A DNA stretch of 20,914 bases from assembly GCF_000003605.2 (NCBI RefSeq), contig NW_003132864.1, positions 33,785 through 54,698 of the forward strand, read 5' to 3'. The translations under genes and the position numbers were made by a program. This stretch comes from Saccoglossus kowalevskii. Taxonomy: Eukaryota > Hemichordata > Enteropneusta > Harrimaniidae. Each line of letters opens with the position of its first letter. Positions within the stretch are counted from its first letter, which is position 1. The notes below the pieces were generated by a model. The model had not been told where the DNA came from. It saw nothing but the letters and a program-made list of their open reading frames with translations, and made no database searches. Of this stretch, positions 16,845 to 20,914 are shown piece by piece.

Positions 16845-19290
16845 TTCTAATGTTAATTCACGATCCCATGTTGTCTTTTTTTATCTATCTCCAGATTAAG
16901 TGGCATATGAAAAGCTTTGCCAAATATTTCCCATAGAATACGGTATTCAAATTGTTAAAATGAATATTAAATTACTTGTTCAATTCTGCCTTAGGTGGGC
17001 GACAGCATGTGAGTGTGTTATGTTACTTTCGATAACGTAAATTCTAAAATTGGGAAATTCTTTGTTATTGGTGGCGAAGAAAATTGCGTTATACATGTAT
17101 TACTGTTAACGTTTTACCTCTGGGTGTATATTTTGTTATGATGTTTGGTTACTCCTTGATTAATTCCCTTGTCCACTATAAAACACATTGAAGTATTTAG
17201 TTATTGGGTACTGAAACGTGCGTAAATTGTCATGAATTGAGAGCACTTCAGAAATACCAAACCTCTGACGAACGTTTAAAGGATCAACCATTCATGAATG
17301 GGCAGAGGGGAACTGTCACTTTCAACTTGCATAGACCATACAATGTTTTGTAATATGCAACAGAAGACACTGTATTTCAACCCAATTACATTTATACTCC
17401 TTATTGTTATTGCCTGCATGTTTGATTCCACAATACAATAGATATTTTAGAAATTGTTAACTTGATTGTCGAACATAAAACAGTGCACATGTATGGGTTA
17501 ATTAATTACAACTTTTAATTATTGTTTTGGATTTCCCATAAAGATAATTACCATAATAAAGTTAGCAAAATGTAATATCATCTGACCGTGCTTTAAACAA
17601 CAAATATGCCCAAAGCGGCATAACGTCTCCTGTTCGCATCTTAGTGATCGCATAAGTAACAGTATATTAAACAAACATAGCGGTCTCGTATTTCAGACGC
17701 GTGTATTTTTAATCTATTCTTTAAATTGAATTTGATCGATAATTTTGTAGGTTCTCGTGGTACAGTATTGTATTCAACGATTTTGAAATGGAGTACGCAA
17801 ATATTATCCCATTTAGAAGAAATAGTGTTGAGTTACAGAGTTCAATCTGGTCGGCCATTTCATCTACTAAGTAACACGTAAACTACAGATCAAACACCCT
17901 GGAGCAGAAAACTAGAAATTTGTAGTACTCTGTTCAGCACGAGTGAAACTATGCCTTATTTACGCTGATTTATTTCCTTTAAAGCCAGTTTTGTGAGTCG
18001 ATTGAACGTGACACTACCGTGCCGCCCTGGTAACGTTTTTGTCCATAATTAGCCCGGCTCTTACAGAGGTGGACAAGATGATAAAAAGTAAAAAGGTTAA
18101 AATAATGCACAGAAGCATAGATAGATATGTAATAATTTATATCCAAAGTTGACAGTGTTAAGAGTGGGTCATATGTTCACGTGATAACTATGTATACAAT
18201 GCTGAGTAAAACCACGGATCGCGACCTCGGATATCCACTGAGTCCGTAATGCACCGGCGTACAGTACAAGGCCATGTATTTTCAATTAAAAATGGAATCC
18301 CTTTTATCTGGTACCTATAAACACAAACAGTTGCTTTCCGGGACATGACTGGCATACCTTAAGGTATTATCTGCATGTGCTACCACGTTCTATAAAGCCA
18401 ATAATTCAAGAGCAAACAAAAATAACAACTATTTAAATTAATCCCACATTTGTGGTTGTCAGCTGTCAATCCAATTAATGTGTTAAAAGAACGTAGTTGA
18501 TACGCTACGGTGTTGACCGATATTGAAATGCGTTGACTCTGTGTTAATAAAGCCGTTTGGTACTCGCAGCTGCAGTCAGGTCTATTGTCATTATTGTAAT
18601 AATTTATTACGTAAGACGGTGCACTCTTGGTAATGATGTCACGCAACCATTGTTCATTTCATTGGCAGTGAATAACTCGTTATGGAAATAAGTGACACCA
18701 GGCTGTATCTACTTGATTAAAAAACAATGAGATTACGCTAAGAACTTGTTATATTTGTAGTCATGATACAAAATATAGAATTCAATTTTAATAACGTAAA
18801 TCGAGCGAAAACTTGAAACATGTTAGTAGAGTGCAGGTTGATAACGGTGATATAATTAATTAATGTCGTCTTTTTAATACATGGAAGCAAGTAGACAGTA
18901 AATGTTAAATTGGTGTTTTCTTAACTGGTATATTTATGATAAATATGAATGCTATCATTCGGGTTTCGAAAAACAGAAACGATTTATTTTACGTTTTCAG
19001 CATTATTGTAAGCCATAAATGGTTTCGACCACCGTTTTTGTTATCGATAGTACAACTTTTTCTTCTTCTTCAAGTTCCACCTTCTTTTTTTGTCAAACCG
19101 TCTGAGAAATTTAACTGTTGAACGTAATGGTCTGAACTATTTTACACTGATAGTCCCTAATGTGAACTGGTACACTGACAAAAATGGCATTAAATGATTT
19201 TAAATCTTCTCTTCAGAACCAAACTTTGGGTGATTGGTCATGTGGTTTGGGGACAATCTCTGATTGAGGAAAGAGCCGGGAACTATTCTA
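16845..19290. other. Intergenic DNA
   Basis: No gene, RNA gene or repeat recognised. AT-rich, with open frames up to 88 codons that lack domains. Confidence 0.6.
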
Positions 19291-19520
19291 TTCACCATAC
19301 ATAGGGAGGGGTACGCTCAGGGATGTGAAACTGATCTAGAAGCTGTCACTAAATTACATTTTGATAAATAAATATTTAATTAATTTTGCAAGCCAAGGTG
19401 TGAAATTTACCATACATAGGGAGGGGTAGGCCCAGGGATGTGAAATTGATTAGAAGCTGTCACTAAATTACATTTTTATAAATAAATATTTAATTAATTT
19501 CACAAGCCATGGTGTGAAAT
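19291..19520. repeat. Tandem duplication, about 115 bp x 2
   Basis: Unit 1 is 19291-19405 and unit 2 is 19406-19520, roughly 92% identical by eye with one single-base deletion. Each unit contains CCATACATAGGGAGGGGTA, an AGAAGCTGTCACTAAATTAC block, an AT-rich stretch with AATATTTAATTAATTT, and GGTGTGAAAT at the end. Two copies only. The differences show it is not recent. Confidence 0.9.
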
Positions 19521-19740
19521 GTATTAGAGAAAGGTGTGCTGGCAATTAACTGGATATGTGTGCTGATCTAATTAATATACTGTATTTACATGTGAATAGT
19601 TGGGTAGGAGTGCGAGAAGTCACTAACTCTGTTCTGCAACGCCCAGGTGTAGTGGTTGGAGGACATGTATTGTTTATCAGTTGCCATGATGTTTACTGTT
19701 ACTGTTTTGATATTTGATTGCGTTGGCCTTTGGGATAAAG

Positions 19741-19848
19741 GGAGGAAAAACTACCAGAACCAACTATGCTACGTGAGAAATTCCAACACGCCTTCAATTC
19801 GAAACACAAGCATGCTAGCCCCTAGACCACACAGACTGCCGCACAATG
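19741..19848 (-). mobile_element. Decayed tRNA-derived SINE or tRNA pseudogene
   Basis: Read on the minus strand, TGGTCTAGGGG (19829-19819) matches a Pol III A box. An anticodon-arm-like segment, GCTTGTGTTTCGAATTGAAG, follows. CGTGTTGGAATTTCTCACG (19790-19772) sits where a T-arm/B box should be, about 58 bp from the A box, with several substitutions. The tail contains TTTTTCCTCC, a phrase common in marine-invertebrate SINE bodies. No target duplication was located. A separate B-box-like GGTTCGAATC lies on the plus strand at about 19893-19902. Confidence 0.4.
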
Positions 19849-20061
19849 AAGCAAAAATTGATGATATTGATTGGTTCATCATGATTCTCATGGGTTCGAA
19901 TCTTGAAGGAGCCTATTTTTTACTTTTCAGTAAAAGACAGTACAGCTGGAGTACCGACCAACGCGCAGAGAAGAACGATGCGCGGCGTACTGTCTGAGTG
20001 CATACTTTGGGGTATCCTCGTAATAACCTTATTATTATACACCTTTTAGTTCCATTAATAC

Positions 20062-20222
20062 ACCATGGGAATGCCGAAATCCAAAATGTTTAGAACAAAA
20101 TAATTGAACTTTTCTGTGTGGAGTCCGGTCAAAATCTGGTGGCAGCCATGTTTGTTTTATTATTAGAGGACGCTTACGCGCGTAATCATTCCATATTTGG
20201 ATTTCGCATTTCCTAGTATGGT
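20062..20222. mobile_element. MITE-like inverted repeat, about 25-bp arms
   Basis: Left arm 20062-20087 (ACCAT then GGGAATGCCGAAATCCAAAA) and the reverse complement of the right arm, 20195-20222 (ACCAT, three extra bases, then AGGAAATGCGAAATCCAAAT), match with a few indels and an 11-bp perfect core CGAAATCCAAA. The arms enclose about 107 bp without coding sequence. Flanking target duplications are not evident, so it may be an old miniature element or a simple cruciform-forming repeat. Confidence 0.5.
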
Positions 20223-20296
20223 AGGATGAAAATACCCGTAAAATATCACAAAATTACGGCACGCTGTAACTTATGGCGTTACGGTGACAGATGTAT

Positions 20297-20325
20297 AATA
20301 ACACCTATTACTAATAAGTGTTATT
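20297..20325. repeat. 29-bp near-perfect palindrome
   Basis: AATAACAC-C-TATTA-C-TAATA-A-GTGTTATT is symmetrical around the central C at 20311, with a single mismatched pair (C305/A317 in the window's last three digits). Thirteen of fourteen pairs match, which by rough reckoning is well below chance expectation here. It may be a dimeric factor site or a cruciform. No direct repeat flanks it. Confidence 0.6.
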
Positions 20326-20914
20326 GCTCGAGTGAAAATGTATGCAAAGACAGAAATATAACAACAGCAATTGAGTCTCGGAGAAAGCTTCTTGACTCTA
20401 TTTTTATCCAATTCTTATATTCCTCTTACATTATATTTAAAGTTAATATTCATGCATCATCACGCACATTTTTTTCTTTTTTTTCGTTTTGCGTTTTGCA
20501 TATGTGTTTACTTCTCTATTGTACAAATGCAATGTACGGAATATTATTTTACCCCTCGGCGCCTTCACTTTTTAAACAACATTTACAACTCTGATAATGT
20601 AGATATTTTGAGTAGTTTACCATTTTATAAGAGTTGTATTTTAACTCTCGGCGTTAACGCTCAGACATTTGACAAAAATTATAGTTATTTTATTCATTTA
20701 ATATTGCATTTTTTGTTTTAATTTGTACACATTGCATTTTTTGCGAGTGTCATAATTGGGTAAACCTGCAGGCGTATCTTGAACATGTAAATGACGCGAC
20801 GTAACCTTTTGGGTGAGAACACGGTTCGTGACAATGTGCTAACACTAAAACTATTTCACTACTGTATTATCACTGTGATGTGAAAAGTTAACACTTTAAT
20901 CTCTGCTTATGAAA
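20326..20914. other. Intergenic DNA to window end
   Basis: T-rich stretches around 20465-20490 and 20690-20720. Two overlapping open frames (116 and 122 codons) in different frames are Phe/Ser/Leu-rich products of T-rich DNA without domains, so they are not called as genes. Confidence 0.55.

Noticed and set aside
19893-19902. B-box-like GGTTCGAATC on the plus strand as part of a tRNA gene
   Set aside because: No A box at the right distance upstream, and the flanking bases cannot form a T-stem.
19665-19997. Open frame of about 110 codons near the right end
   Set aside because: It runs through the tRNA-like SINE remnant on the opposite strand, starts without a good context, and shows no domain.
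20226-20721. Two overlapping open frames of 122 and 116 codons
   Set aside because: Both come from T-rich DNA and give Phe/Leu/Ser-rich products in different frames with no recognisable family.

Overview
This looks like nuclear DNA from a marine invertebrate animal. It is AT-rich (judged by eye, not counted), gene-poor, and has eukaryotic start contexts and polyadenylation-type signals. A LINE 3' end of the kind common in bivalves, brachiopods, annelids and amphioxus is present. No ribosome-binding sites or operons are seen. The phylum cannot be fixed from the sequence; a lophotrochozoan or amphioxus-like genome is the best guess.

Two protein genes are convincing, both on the plus strand and each with one uninterrupted coding exon. 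At 887-2167 is a type II Golgi-style glycosyltransferase with a DXD motif (Gly_transf_sug / A4GALT-like). At 9520-10926 is a secreted-then-anchored cell-surface protein: signal peptide, three Ig domains, one membrane span, and a tail ending in a class I PDZ ligand. They show no sign of working together. A third locus, 3013-3783, is the 3' end of a non-LTR retrotransposon reading frame with one premature stop. The insertion is framed by a perfect 12-13 bp target-site duplication and ends in an (AT)n tail.

Region by region: 1-886 is leader/upstream DNA with two tiny palindromic insertions and a CRE palindrome. 2168-3000 is intergenic with a tandem RFX X-box pair. 3001-3942 is the LINE. 3943-9519 is intergenic, with a CpG-rich promoter-like patch near 6180-6360, a third tiny insertion at 7122-7163, and a CCAAT/E-box/TATA arrangement at 8899-8928. 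10927-11520 is a probable 3' UTR with a 9-mer repeated three times. 11520-20914 is non-coding and holds hairpins, palindromes, a G13 run, a CACGCAC motif cluster, a 115-bp tandem duplication, a decayed tRNA-derived SINE and a MITE-like inverted repeat.

The most interesting signal is a set of very short palindromic insertions. Three begin CACAGTCC and end in TGTG. Two of these are exactly 28 bp and end GGGACTGTG; the third is 13 bp. Each sits between perfect 7-bp direct repeats that differ from copy to copy (ATTGAGC, ATTGGAT, GTTAGCC). A fourth, with different ends (CATGGAGG/CCTCCGTG), sits between near-perfect 7-bp repeats. They look like target-site duplications around excision scars of a DNA transposon, or around a self-contained mini-element. 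I know no named family for them.
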